Part shown: piece by piece, positions 1-7,768 of the stretch
Layout of the letters: each line of letters opens with the position of its first letter
Numbering within the stretch: position 1 is the first letter of the stretch
Assembly (NCBI GenBank): GCA_023392035.1
Contig: JAEVZY010000381.1
Span: 1 to 12,633, forward strand
Length of the DNA: 12,633 nucleotides
Source: Pseudomonadota bacterium
Lineage (GTDB): Bacteria; Pseudomonadota; Gammaproteobacteria; Burkholderiales; Burkholderiaceae_D
Direction of reading: 5' to 3'
Translations under genes and position numbers: made by a program
Notes under the pieces: generated by a model
The model's database searches: none
What the model was told of the DNA's origin: nothing
What the model saw: the letters and a program-made list of their open reading frames with translations, nothing else

Positions 1-1
1 G

Positions 2-1288
2 AAAACACCTGTACACCTTCCCCCTTCCTATCTGCAGGCGCAAGCCTGCGGTCCATGGGACGTCTACCTGGAGCAGATCGAGCGCGTCACGCCGCACCTG
101 GGCGCGCTCTCGCGCTGGGTGGAAACCCTGAAGCGTCCCAAGCGCATCATGATTGTCGATGTGCCGATCGAAAGGGACGACGGCAGTATTGCCCACTTCG
201 AAGGATATCGGGTGCAGCACAACACCTCGCGCGGACCGGGCAAGGGCGGCGTGCGTTTTCACCAGAACGTCAGCCTGTCGGAAGTGATGGCCTTGTCGGC
301 CTGGATGACGGTCAAGAACGCGGCGGTCAACGTACCCTATGGCGGCGCCAAGGGCGGCATCCGCGTCGATCCGCGCCAATTGTCGAGTGCCGAATTGCAG
401 CGCATGACGCGCCGCTACACCAGTGAAATCAACATCATCATCGGCCCCAACAAGGACATCCCGGCGCCGGACGTCAACACCAACGAACAGGTGATGGCCT
501 GGATGATGGACACCTATTCCATGAACCAGGGCAGCACCGCCACCGGCGTGGTCACCGGCAAGCCGATTTCGCTGGGTGGCAGTCTGGGGCGGCAGGAAGC
601 CACCGGGCGCGGCGTGTATGTGGTCGGTTGCGAAGCGGCCAGCCGCCGCGGCCTGGAGCCGGCGCGCATGCGGGTCGCCATACAGGGCTTCGGCAATGTG
701 GGGGGCGTGGCGGCCCGGCTGTTTGCGCAACATGGCGCCAAAGTGGTGGCGATCCAGGACCAGGAAACCACCATCGTCAATGAAGCCGGGATCGATGTGC
801 CGGCGGCCCTGGAGCATGCCAAGCGCGTGGGCAGTTTGCTGGGCTTTGAAAAGGGCCAGCACCTGCCGAATCAGGGCGATTTCTGGGAACAGGAATGCGA
901 CCTGATGGTGCCGGCCGCCCTGGAACAGCAGATTACCGACGCCAATGCGGGACGCATCAAGGCCTCGATCGTGCTTGAAGGCGCCAATGGCCCGACCACG
1001 CCGGCCGCCGATGACATCCTGGCCGAACGCGGCATCCTGGTGGTACCGGATGTGCTGGCCAATGCCGGCGGCGTGACCGTCAGCTACTTCGAATGGGTGC
1101 AGGATTTTTCCAGCTTCTTCTGGACCGAGGATGAGATCAATCTGCGCCTGACGCGCATCATGCGTGAAGCCTTTGCCGCAATCTGGCAGCTGGCTGAAGA
1201 ACGCGGGGTTTCCTTGCGCACGGCGGCTTTCATCGTCGGTTGCACGCGCGTGCTGCAGGCGCGCGAGATGCGCGGCCTATACCCCTGA
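2..1288 (+). CDS. gdhA: Glutamate dehydrogenase (Glu/Leu/Phe/Val dehydrogenase family), 5'-partial
   Basis: The enzyme reversibly deaminates L-glutamate to 2-oxoglutarate and ammonia with NAD(P) in the cytoplasm. The frame is open from the window edge and gives 428 residues, close to the usual length of about 430, so only a few N-terminal residues are missing. The GTG at 119 is internal, because the preceding codons already encode the conserved N-terminal region (WDVYLEQIERV). Visible motifs, counted from base 2, are the substrate-binding Lys81 in GPGKGGVRFH, catalytic Lys117 in PYGGAKGGIRV, Asp157 in IPAPDVNTN, and a Rossmann GFGNVGG at about 229-235. The C-terminal domain keeps the family block EGANGPTTP and ends in RGLYP. 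An Asp follows the second Rossmann strand (VAIQD), but this does not settle NAD versus NADP use. It lies 67 bp upstream of the glutamate importer genes, which fits a role in glutamate metabolism. Confidence 0.95.
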   Translation, partial: KTPVHLPPSYLQAQACGPWDVYLEQIERVTPHLGALSRWVETLKRPKRIMIVDVPIERDDGSIAHFEGYRVQHNTSRGPGKGGVRFHQNVSLSEVMALSAWMTVKNAAVNVPYGGAKGGIRVDPRQLSSAELQRMTRRYTSEINIIIGPNKDIPAPDVNTNEQVMAWMMDTYSMNQGSTATGVVTGKPISLGGSLGRQEATGRGVYVVGCEAASRRGLEPARMRVAIQGFGNVGGVAARLFAQHGAKVVAIQDQETTIVNEAGIDVPAALEHAKRVGSLLGFEKGQHLPNQGDFWEQECDLMVPAALEQQITDANAGRIKASIVLEGANGPTTPAADDILAERGILVVPDVLANAGGVTVSYFEWVQDFSSFFWTEDEINLRLTRIMREAFAAIWQLAEERGVSLRTAAFIVGCTRVLQAREMRGLYP

Positions 1289-1313
1289 AGGCACGCCATT
1301 TGCCTTGCTGCTT

Positions 1314-1322
1314 TGCTACACT
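1314..1322 (+). promoter_or_regulatory. Candidate extended -10 promoter for gltI
   Basis: The bases TGCTACACT form a TGn-extended -10 box in the 67 bp gap between gdhA and gltI. No good -35 box sits 16-18 bp upstream, which is compatible with extended -10 promoters. Transcription would begin near 1329 and leave a leader of roughly 27 nt. The importer could also be read through from gdhA, since no terminator hairpin is visible in the gap. Confidence 0.35.
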
Positions 1323-1355
1323 ACGCGGCACTCTCAAACAGGCAAGGAGACGCAG

Positions 1356-2291
1356 GTGAAGCTGATTCGAATTTGCGCGATCGTCGCGGGCTTTGCCTGC
1401 ATCGCGGGCCAGGCCAACGCCGAGCAACTGACCGGTACGCTCAAGAAAATCAAGGACAGCGGCACGATTACGCTGGGTGTACGCGATTCGTCCATTCCGT
1501 TTTCCTACCTGGATGACAAGCAGTCCTATCAGGGCTATTCCATCGATATCTGCCTGCGCGCGGTGACGGCGATCCAGAAGCAGCTCGGCATGAGCTCGCT
1601 GAATGTGAAGATGAATCCGGTCACCTCGGCAACCCGCATTGCCTTGATGGCCAATGGCACCATCGACATGGAATGCGGCTCCACCACCAATAACCTGGAG
1701 CGGCAGCAGCAGGTGGCTTTTGCGCCCACGACGTTTGTCACCGCCAACCGCTTGCTGGCCAAGAAGAGCTCCAACATCAGCAAGCTGGACGATATGAAGG
1801 GCAAGGCCCTGGTCTCCACGGCCGGCACCGCCAACCTGAAACAGGTGACTGCGCTGAATGCCCAGCGCAACCTGGGCATGCACATCCTGGCCGCCAAGGA
1901 TCACGCTGAAGGATTCCTGATGGTGGAGACCGGCCGCGCCACCGCCTTCGCGATGGACGACATCTTGTTGTCGTCCCTGGCCGCCAGCTCGAAAGCGCCG
2001 CAGGACTACATGATCACCAAGGAAGCCTTGTCGGTCGAGCCCTACGGCATCATGTTGCGCCGGAACGATGAGCCCTTCAAGAAAGCGGTCGACACCGCTG
2101 TCATCAACCTGATGAAGAGCGGCGAGATCAACAAGATCTACGCCAAGTGGTTCCTGTCGCCGATCCCGCCCAAGGGCATCAATTTGAATGTCCCGATGAG
2201 CGAGCAACTCAAGGCAGTAATCGCAAAGCCGACCGATTCCGGCGATCCGGCCGCCTATGCCGAAGTGCCGGCAGCGCAAAAGAAGAAATAA
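1356..2291 (+). CDS. gltI: Glutamate/aspartate ABC transporter periplasmic binding protein
   Basis: This is the solute-binding subunit of the GltIJKL importer, which captures glutamate and aspartate in the periplasm. I chose the GTG at 1356 because AAGGAG lies at 1344-1349 with six bases of spacing and it opens directly into a signal peptide. Residues 1-22 have a basic N-terminus, a hydrophobic core and an ANA cleavage site before Glu23, so the product is probably a soluble periplasmic protein rather than a lipoprotein. The mature part is a family 3 (amino acid) binding protein: LGVRDSSIPFSY (40-51), GYSIDIC (60-66), TSATRI with the likely carboxylate-binding Arg94, ECGSTTNN (106-113) and STAGTAN (154-160). 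The total is 311 residues, slightly longer than E. coli GltI, with a short Ala/Lys-rich tail. The genes for both permeases and the ATPase follow. Confidence 0.93.
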   Translation: MKLIRICAIVAGFACIAGQANAEQLTGTLKKIKDSGTITLGVRDSSIPFSYLDDKQSYQGYSIDICLRAVTAIQKQLGMSSLNVKMNPVTSATRIALMANGTIDMECGSTTNNLERQQQVAFAPTTFVTANRLLAKKSSNISKLDDMKGKALVSTAGTANLKQVTALNAQRNLGMHILAAKDHAEGFLMVETGRATAFAMDDILLSSLAASSKAPQDYMITKEALSVEPYGIMLRRNDEPFKKAVDTAVINLMKSGEINKIYAKWFLSPIPPKGINLNVPMSEQLKAVIAKPTDSGDPAAYAEVPAAQKKK

Positions 2292-2327
2292 AAGCGGCAG
2301 GCCAGGCGGGCCGGGAAGGAGCGGGCG

Positions 2328-3077
2328 TTGAATTACAACTGGAACTGGAACATCTTCTGGGAAACCGCGCCTGACGCCACCGGCACCTATTTCGATACGC
2401 TGTTGAGCGGCCTGTGGTGGACCATCGCCACGGCGCTGTGCGCCTGGCTGATCGCACTGGCGCTGGGCATGGCAGTGGGCACCTTGCGCACGCTGCGGGT
2501 CCGATGGCTGTCCTGGCTTGCCGGCGCATGGATCGAGCTGTTTCGCAATATTCCCCTGCTGGTGCAGATGTTTCTCTGGTACTTCGTGGTACCGGAGCTG
2601 TTGCCCAAGGCGGCCGGCGACTGGTTGAAGGCCTTGCCCAATGCCTCCTTCGTGACCGCGGTCATTTCGCTGGGACTGTTCACCTCCTCGCGGGTGGCGG
2701 TGCAGGTGGCGTCCGGCATCCAGTCCCTGCCGCGTGGACAGCAGTTGGCGGCGCTGGCCTTGGGCTTGACGCCGCGCCAGACCTATCGCCACGTGTTGCT
2801 GCCGATGGCGGTGCGCATCGTGATCCCGCCTTTGACCAGCGAGTTCCTCAACATCATCAAGAACAGCGCCGTGGCCTTGACCATAGGCTTGATGGAGTTG
2901 ACGGCGCGCGCGCGCTCCATGCAGGAATTCAGTTTCCAGGTGTTCGAAGCCTTCACCGCCGCGACCCTGATCTATGTGCTGCTGAATGTGGTGGTGGTAT
3001 TCCTGATGCACAGGCTGGAACGCGCGGCGGCCGTGCCCGGCTATATCAGCCCTGGCCAGGGAACGGGAGGACACTAG
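2328..3077 (+). CDS. gltJ: Glutamate/aspartate ABC transporter permease GltJ
   Basis: This is one of two inner-membrane permease subunits that form the translocation path for glutamate and aspartate. The product is 249 residues, matching the E. coli protein in length. The start is a TTG at 2328, preceded by AAGGAG at 2316-2321 with six bases of spacing; no ATG gives a better N-terminus. Hydrophobic segments lie at about 28-52, 66-88, 107-130, 160-190 and 208-229. The cytoplasmic EAA-type loop that docks on the ATPase is visible at about 130-170, with GIQSLPRGQQ followed by ALALGL and the LLP element. The RNIPLLVQ stretch at 73-80 is typical of the polar amino-acid HisM/GltJ permease family. 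It follows gltI by 36 bp, and its stop codon abuts the gltK start. Confidence 0.93.
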   Translation: MNYNWNWNIFWETAPDATGTYFDTLLSGLWWTIATALCAWLIALALGMAVGTLRTLRVRWLSWLAGAWIELFRNIPLLVQMFLWYFVVPELLPKAAGDWLKALPNASFVTAVISLGLFTSSRVAVQVASGIQSLPRGQQLAALALGLTPRQTYRHVLLPMAVRIVIPPLTSEFLNIIKNSAVALTIGLMELTARARSMQEFSFQVFEAFTAATLIYVLLNVVVVFLMHRLERAAAVPGYISPGQGTGGH

Positions 3078-3764
3078 GTGGGGTTCGATTTCGACGTCAT
3101 CGAGCGCTCCTGGGTCTACCTGTTCACGGTGGGCATGCGCTTCACCATCCAGTTGACCGTGCTGGCCATGCTGGGCGGCCTGATCCTGGGGACCCTGCTT
3201 GCCCTGATGCGGCTGTCGCGCTTTCGCGCGCTGGCCGCCGTGGCCGCCGCCTATGTGAACCTGATCAGGTCCATACCGCTAGTGCTGGTGATCTTCTGGT
3301 TTTATTTCCTGGTGCCTTACATTGGCGCCTGGATCATTGGCGCCAGCGAGCCGATCCAGGTCGGCGCATTTGCTTCTTCGCTGGTGACCTTCATCCTGTT
3401 CGAAGCGGCCTTCTACTGCGAGATCATGCGCGCCGGCATACAGTCGGTTCCGCGCGGCCAGACGCAGGCCGCCTATGCGCTGGGCATGAGCTATTGGCAG
3501 GCCATGGGCCAGGTGATTCTGCCGCAAGCCCTGCGCAACATGCTGCCCGTGCTGTTGACCCAGACCATCGTGCTGTTCCAGGACGTTTCGCTGGTCAACG
3601 TCTTGTCGATCACGGATTTCGTGGGCGCCGCCTCCAAGGTGGCGCAACGCGATGGGCGATTGGTCGAAATGTACCTGTTCGTGGCCGTGGTGTACTTTGT
3701 CATTTGCCTGGCCTTGTCGGCCCTGGTGAAACAGTTGCAGCGGCGTTATGCCATCGTCCGTTAA
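3078..3764 (+). CDS. gltK: Glutamate/aspartate ABC transporter permease GltK
   Basis: This is the second inner-membrane permease subunit of the GltIJKL importer, pairing with GltJ. The 228-residue product has the HisM/GltK family pattern: RSIPLVLVIFWFYFLVP at 64-80, and an EAA-type ATPase-docking loop at about 119-153 (GIQSVPRGQTQAAYALGM, then VILP). Hydrophobic segments are at about 14-45, 52-80, 98-115, 150-175 and 198-217. The start is GTG at 3078, immediately after the gltJ TAG with no gap. The ribosome site GGGAGG at 3065-3070 lies inside the end of gltJ, so translation of the two permeases is probably coupled, which suits a 1:1 heterodimer. gltL begins 19 bp downstream. Confidence 0.93.
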   Translation: MGFDFDVIERSWVYLFTVGMRFTIQLTVLAMLGGLILGTLLALMRLSRFRALAAVAAAYVNLIRSIPLVLVIFWFYFLVPYIGAWIIGASEPIQVGAFASSLVTFILFEAAFYCEIMRAGIQSVPRGQTQAAYALGMSYWQAMGQVILPQALRNMLPVLLTQTIVLFQDVSLVNVLSITDFVGAASKVAQRDGRLVEMYLFVAVVYFVICLALSALVKQLQRRYAIVR

Positions 3765-3783
3765 TTTGCCCGGGACTCGAGAA

Positions 3784-4509
3784 ATGATTGCGCTGAAAAA
3801 TGTCAGCAAATGGTATGGCAGCTTCAAGGTGCTGGACGATTGCAGCCTTTCGATTGCCGCGGGCGAAGTGGTGGTGGTGTGCGGGCCATCCGGTTCCGGC
3901 AAATCGACGCTGATCAAGACCATCAATGGCTTGGAGCCGGTGCAGGAAGGCACGATCACGGTCGATGGCACCCAGGTGAATGCGGCCGGGACCAATCTGC
4001 CGGCCCTGCGCGCGCGCATCGGCATGGTGTTTCAGAATTTCGAGCTGTTTCCGCATTTGCGCGTGATCGACAACCTGCTGCTGGCCCAGGAAAAGGTATT
4101 GCACCGCGGCCGGACTGAAGCGAGCGAGCGCGCCATGCGCTACCTGGAACGGGTGGGCTTGGCCGTGCACCGCGACAAATTTCCCGGGCAGTTGTCCGGC
4201 GGTCAGCAGCAGCGGGTGGCCATTGCGCGTGCCCTGTGCATGGATCCGGTTGCCATGCTGTTTGACGAACCCACTTCGGCGCTCGATCCGGAAATGATCA
4301 ATGAAGTGCTGGACGTGATGAGCTCGCTGGCGCGCGAAGGCATGACCATGATGGTGGTGACGCATGAAATGGGATTCGCCCGCCGGGTGGCCGACCGCGT
4401 GATCTTCATGGACCAGGGCCGCATCGTGGAAGACACGCCCAAGGCGCAGTTTTTTGTCGAGCCGCAGTCCGCGCGGGCACGCGATTTCCTCACCCGCATC
4501 ATCCACTGA
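3784..4509 (+). CDS. gltL: Glutamate/aspartate ABC transporter ATP-binding protein GltL
   Basis: This is the cytoplasmic ATPase that powers the GltIJKL importer. From the ATG at 3784 the product is 241 residues, the same length as E. coli GltL, and begins MIALKNVSKWYG as family members do. An in-frame ATG at 3748 would overlap gltK and add a non-conserved leader, so I rejected it. All ABC motifs are present: Walker A GPSGSGKST (34-42), Q-loop Gln84, signature LSGGQ (137-141), Walker B with Asp161-Glu162 (catalytic Glu162), the D-loop SALD and H-loop His194. The ribosome site is weak, so expression may depend on coupling to gltK 19 bp upstream. It is the last gene of the importer cluster. Confidence 0.95.
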   Translation: MIALKNVSKWYGSFKVLDDCSLSIAAGEVVVVCGPSGSGKSTLIKTINGLEPVQEGTITVDGTQVNAAGTNLPALRARIGMVFQNFELFPHLRVIDNLLLAQEKVLHRGRTEASERAMRYLERVGLAVHRDKFPGQLSGGQQQRVAIARALCMDPVAMLFDEPTSALDPEMINEVLDVMSSLAREGMTMMVVTHEMGFARRVADRVIFMDQGRIVEDTPKAQFFVEPQSARARDFLTRIIH

Positions 4510-4536
4510 AGTATCGACAGTCCGTACCCGGCCGGG

Positions 4537-4555
4537 CCCGAATCCGCTCGGGTTT
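4537..4555 (+). terminator. Weak candidate hairpin after gltL
   Basis: CCCGA (4537-4541) can pair with TCGGG (4548-4552) around a six-base loop, and three T residues follow. Extra G-U pairs could lengthen the stem. The T tract is short, so this is at best a weak terminator between the importer and the glycerate kinase gene. Confidence 0.25.
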
Positions 4556-4560
4556 GCGGG

Positions 4561-4566
4561 TATAGT
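4561..4566 (+). promoter_or_regulatory. Possible -10 box for the glycerate kinase gene
   Basis: TATAGT resembles the sigma-70 -10 consensus and would place a transcript start about 27 nt before the ATG at 4599. No recognisable -35 box is found at the right distance (the bases there read CCGAAT), so this is a low-confidence call. Confidence 0.25.
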
Positions 4567-4598
4567 TGCGCCTTCATCCCACCTGCACCGACCACGCC

Positions 4599-5873
4599 AT
4601 GGATTACCGCAAGCTTCTCCTCGACAGCTTTCAGGCTGCTGTTGCCGCTGCCGATCCCCTCAAGATAGTCGCCGGGCATCTGCCCGCACCGCCCAAGGGC
4701 CGCACGCTGGTGGTCGGCGCGGGCAAGGCGGCGGCCAGCATGGCGGCCGCCGTGGAGCAGGCCTGGCCCGGCGAGTGCGCGCTCGATGGATTGGGCGTGA
4801 CGCGCTATGCGCATGGCATGCCGATTTCGCGCATCAAGGTGGTGGAAGCCGGGCATCCGGTGCCTGACGACGCCGGCGAGAAGGCGGCCGCCGAAATCGC
4901 CCGACTGGTGGCCGGCCTGGGCGAAGACGACTTGCTGATCGCCCTGGTTTCAGGCGGCGGCTCCAGCCTGCTGTCCTTGCCGGTGGAAAGCGTGAGCATG
5001 GCCGACCTGAAAATGGTGACCAAGGGCTTGCTCATGTCTGGCGCTCCGATCACTGAAATGAATATCGTGCGCAAGCATCTTTCGCGCATCCAGGGCGGAT
5101 GGCTGGCGGCCGCCTGCAAGGCGCCGGTGCTGACGCTGATCGTCAGTGATGTGACGGGCGACGATCCGAGTGCCATTGCCTCCGGTCCGACCAGCCCCGA
5201 TCCTTCCACCTACCAGGACGCGATCGATATCCTGAAACGCTATGAAGTCGAGCTGCCGGCTTCGGTGCGCGAGCATCTTGCCGCCGGCGCTGCCGGACGT
5301 ATCGCCGAGACGCCCAAACCGGGCGATCCCCTGTTTGCGCGCGTGAAGAACATTGTCATCGCCACCGCCCACCAGAGCCTGGAAGCGGGCGCGCAAGTGT
5401 TTCGCCAACAAGGCATCACCCCGGTGATACTGGGCGACACCGTGACCGGCGAAGCCTCCGAGGTAGCCAAGGTCTATGCCGCCATGGTGCGCGAAATCCG
5501 CCTGCATCAGCAGCCGTTCAAGGCGCCGGTGGCGCTGGTCTCGGGCGGCGAATGCACGGTGACGGTCAAGGGCAAGGGTCGCGGCGGACGCTGCGTGGAA
5601 TTCCTGTTGTCCATGGCAGTCGAACTGGACGGCATGGCCGGCGTGCATGCGCTGGCAGCCGATACCGATGGCATCGATGGCACGGAAGACAACGCTGGCG
5701 CCCTGTTTTCGCCGGAAAGCGTGAGGGCGGCCCGGGAAAAGGGCTTGCAGGCGCAGAAGATGTTGGCCAACAATGACGGCTACAGCTATTTCGCGGCCCT
5801 GGACGACCTGGTGGTCACCGGGCCGACCCGCACCAACGTCAATGATTACCGGGTCATCCTCATATTGCCCTGA
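4599..5873 (+). CDS. Glycerate 2-kinase, class II (DUF4147 + MOFRL domains)
   Basis: The enzyme phosphorylates D-glycerate, very likely to 2-phosphoglycerate, and so feeds glycerate from glyoxylate, tartrate or serine-cycle routes into lower glycolysis. From the ATG at 4599 the product is 424 residues, normal for this family. The N-terminal DUF4147 domain spans about 5-235, with VVGAGKAA (Lys43, equivalent to a catalytic lysine in characterised members), ALVSGGGSSLL (115-125) and SDVTGDDPSAIASGPTSPDP (183-202). The C-terminal MOFRL domain spans about 309-415, with LVSGGECTVTVKGKGRGGR and the final GPTRTNVND block. Homologues are often labelled ttuD or 'hydroxypyruvate reductase', which I believe is a legacy name for this fold. 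There is no obvious ribosome site. pyrC begins 15 bp after its stop, suggesting a shared transcript. Confidence 0.88.
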   Translation: MDYRKLLLDSFQAAVAAADPLKIVAGHLPAPPKGRTLVVGAGKAAASMAAAVEQAWPGECALDGLGVTRYAHGMPISRIKVVEAGHPVPDDAGEKAAAEIARLVAGLGEDDLLIALVSGGGSSLLSLPVESVSMADLKMVTKGLLMSGAPITEMNIVRKHLSRIQGGWLAAACKAPVLTLIVSDVTGDDPSAIASGPTSPDPSTYQDAIDILKRYEVELPASVREHLAAGAAGRIAETPKPGDPLFARVKNIVIATAHQSLEAGAQVFRQQGITPVILGDTVTGEASEVAKVYAAMVREIRLHQQPFKAPVALVSGGECTVTVKGKGRGGRCVEFLLSMAVELDGMAGVHALAADTDGIDGTEDNAGALFSPESVRAAREKGLQAQKMLANNDGYSYFAALDDLVVTGPTRTNVNDYRVILILP

Positions 5874-5888
5874 CCCGGCTTGGAGCCC

Positions 5889-6947
5889 ATGCAATTTCAG
5901 ACTGACAACCAAGGCACGTCCCACATCACCCTGACCCGGCCGGACGACTGGCATCTGCATCTGCGCGATGGCGCGACGCTGGCTTCTGTATTGCCGCACA
6001 CGGCCCGCCAATTCGCGCGCGCCATCGTCATGCCCAATCTGAAGCCGCCGGTTACCACCACGGCACAGGCGGCGGAATATCGCCAGCGCATTCTGGCGGC
6101 TTTGCCATCGGGTCTGGCTTTCGAGCCGCTGATGACCTTGTACCTGACCGACAATACTTCGGCCGACGAAATCCGTCGCGCCAGCGAAAGCGGTTTCGTG
6201 CATGGGGTCAAATTGTATCCGGCGGGCGCCACCACCAATTCCGATGCGGGCGTCACGGATTTGCGCAAATGCCGCCCGGCGCTGGAAGCCATGCAGCAGG
6301 CCGGCATGCCTTTATTGGTGCATGGCGAAGTGACCGATGGCGACATCGACCTCTTCGATCGCGAGGCGGTGTTTATCGAGCGCGTCCTGGCGCCTCTGCG
6401 TGCGGATTTTCCGGCCTTGAAAGTTGTGTTCGAGCACATCACCACGCGCGATGCCGCGCATTATGTACGTGATGCTGCCGGCCCGATTGGCGCCACCATC
6501 ACCGCCCATCATCTGCTCTACAACCGCAACGAGATTTTCCGCGGCGGCATTCGTCCGCATTACTACTGCCTGCCGGTGTTGAAGCGTGAAGAGCATCGTC
6601 GCGCATTGGTCGAAGCGGCGGTTTCCGGCAATCCGCGCTTTTTCCTCGGCACCGATTCGGCGCCGCATCCCAAGGGATTGAAGGAACACGCCTGCGGTTG
6701 CGCCGGCTGCTACACCGCCTTGCATGCGATGGAGTTGTATGCGCAGGCCTTCGATCGCGCCCAAGCGATGGACAAGCTGGAAGGCTTTGCCAGCCTGCAC
6801 GGTCCGCAGTTCTACGGCTTGCCCGTGAATGAAGGCCAGATCACGCTGGAACGGCAGGCGTGGACCGTGCCCGAGGAAGTGCCGATGGGCGAAACCAGCG
6901 TCGTGCCGCTGGATGCGGGTGGCAAGCTCGCCTGGCGCATGGTTTGA
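5889..6947 (+). CDS. pyrC: Dihydroorotase (class II, PyrC)
   Basis: The enzyme cyclises N-carbamoyl-L-aspartate to dihydroorotate in de novo pyrimidine synthesis, in the cytoplasm, as a zinc-dependent amidohydrolase. The product is 352 residues, against 348 in E. coli. All metal ligands are present and shifted by +6 from the E. coli numbers: His22 and His24 in DWHLHLRDG, the carbamylated Lys108 in GVKLYPAGATTN, His145 in LLVHGEVTD, His183 in FEHITT and Asp256 in FLGTDSAPH. The CGCAGC motif at 269-274 is also typical. I chose the ATG at 5889; a GGAG sits only 3 bp upstream, which is short, but no better start exists. It is 15 bp after the glycerate kinase gene and 5 bp before the DUF3025 gene. 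Confidence 0.96.
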   Translation: MQFQTDNQGTSHITLTRPDDWHLHLRDGATLASVLPHTARQFARAIVMPNLKPPVTTTAQAAEYRQRILAALPSGLAFEPLMTLYLTDNTSADEIRRASESGFVHGVKLYPAGATTNSDAGVTDLRKCRPALEAMQQAGMPLLVHGEVTDGDIDLFDREAVFIERVLAPLRADFPALKVVFEHITTRDAAHYVRDAAGPIGATITAHHLLYNRNEIFRGGIRPHYYCLPVLKREEHRRALVEAAVSGNPRFFLGTDSAPHPKGLKEHACGCAGCYTALHAMELYAQAFDRAQAMDKLEGFASLHGPQFYGLPVNEGQITLERQAWTVPEEVPMGETSVVPLDAGGKLAWRMV

Positions 6948-6952
6948 ATCGC

Positions 6953-7765
6953 ATGCAGGCCGCGTATCTGGCCGCCATCGACTGGACGGCGCCATGGTTG
7001 GCGCCCTACCGTGAATTGGGGCAGATGCTGGCTGCGAGCGTCAATTGGCGCGATGAGCTGAATCGGCTTGCGCGTCTCGCGGACATCCGCAATTTCCAGG
7101 GGCTGCCTCTGCAGTTCATTGCGCAAGAGGGGCTGCCGGAGGGCGTTCCGTACGAAGCCCATATCGGTCTGACGGGCGAGGTTCCTACCCGCGAGAACCT
7201 GCATGATTTCTTTAACGGCCTGGTTTGGCTGCACTTCCCGCGCACCAAAGCCAGGCTCAATCAACTGCAATTCGAGCAATTGCATCATCGGGCGACGTCA
7301 GCTGGCAGCAGCCAATATCGCGTTGGCAATGCACGCGGCAAGCTGCGCGATGCAGCGACCATCTTTGACGAGAACGCGGCGCTTCTGTTGACTCGCAAGC
7401 GCTCGCTCACCCAGCTGCTACGGCAGCATCAATGGAGCGAGGTCTTCGTGGATCGACGAGAGGAATTCCGCTCCGACTGTACTGTCTTGCTGTTCGGGCA
7501 CGCCTTGATGGAAAAGTTGGTCGCGCCTTATGCCGCTATCTGCGCCCACTGCTTTGCGCTGGATCTCCCTGCGGCAGGCCAGGCAGTCGAGCCGACACTT
7601 TCGGACGCCGACAGCTTGTGCGCATCGACTCTCGACGACACCCTGGGCACAGGCGATTTTTTCCCCGTGCCGGTGCTCGGCTTTCCCGGTTGGTGGTCCG
7701 ACCAGAGCGCTGAATTCTATTCGAACGCGGCGGTATTTCGTCCCAAGCGAACTTCAGCCGCCTAA
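6953..7765 (+). CDS. DUF3025 family protein, function unknown
   Basis: The product is 270 residues with no signal peptide or membrane segment, so it is probably cytoplasmic. I recognise it as a DUF3025 protein from three blocks: NLHDFFNGLVWLHFPRTKARLN at about 82-103, LRDAATIFDENAALLL at about 131-146 with a downstream FGHALMEKLVAPY (181-193), and a C-terminal PVLGFPGWW...FYSNAAVFRP at about 240-264. Conserved His, Asp and Glu residues in these blocks (His84, Asp85, Asp139-Glu140, His183) would suit an enzyme, but this is inference and no activity is established to my knowledge. The ATG at 6953 lies 5 bp after the pyrC stop. An alternative TTG at 6944 overlaps that stop. Neither has a clear ribosome site, so translation is probably coupled to pyrC. 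Confidence 0.85.
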   Translation: MQAAYLAAIDWTAPWLAPYRELGQMLAASVNWRDELNRLARLADIRNFQGLPLQFIAQEGLPEGVPYEAHIGLTGEVPTRENLHDFFNGLVWLHFPRTKARLNQLQFEQLHHRATSAGSSQYRVGNARGKLRDAATIFDENAALLLTRKRSLTQLLRQHQWSEVFVDRREEFRSDCTVLLFGHALMEKLVAPYAAICAHCFALDLPAAGQAVEPTLSDADSLCASTLDDTLGTGDFFPVPVLGFPGWWSDQSAEFYSNAAVFRPKRTSAA

Positions 7766-7768
7766 AAA

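Noticed and set aside
119..121. GTG at 119 as the start of glutamate dehydrogenase.
   Set aside because: The frame continues upstream to the window edge and encodes typical N-terminal family sequence, so the gene is clipped rather than starting there.
1230..3074. A 614-codon open frame on the minus strand across gltI and gltJ.
   Set aside because: It is a codon-bias shadow of two well-recognised genes in high-GC DNA; its translation is rich in His, Gln, Arg and Gly with no recognisable domain.
3748..3783. An earlier in-frame ATG for gltL that overlaps the end of gltK.
   Set aside because: Starting at 3784 gives the exact family length and a conserved N-terminus; the extra 12 residues look unconserved.
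5868..5940. A 12 bp direct repeat, CCCTGACCCGGC, at 5868-5879 and 5929-5940, flanking the pyrC start.
   Set aside because: The first copy spans the glycerate kinase stop and the second encodes conserved pyrC residues. In GC-rich coding DNA this is most simply coincidence, with no sign of insertion or duplication.
4950..6203. A 417-codon minus-strand open frame across the glycerate kinase and pyrC genes.
   Set aside because: It overlaps two clear plus-strand genes, crosses their boundary, and shows no domain or ribosome site.
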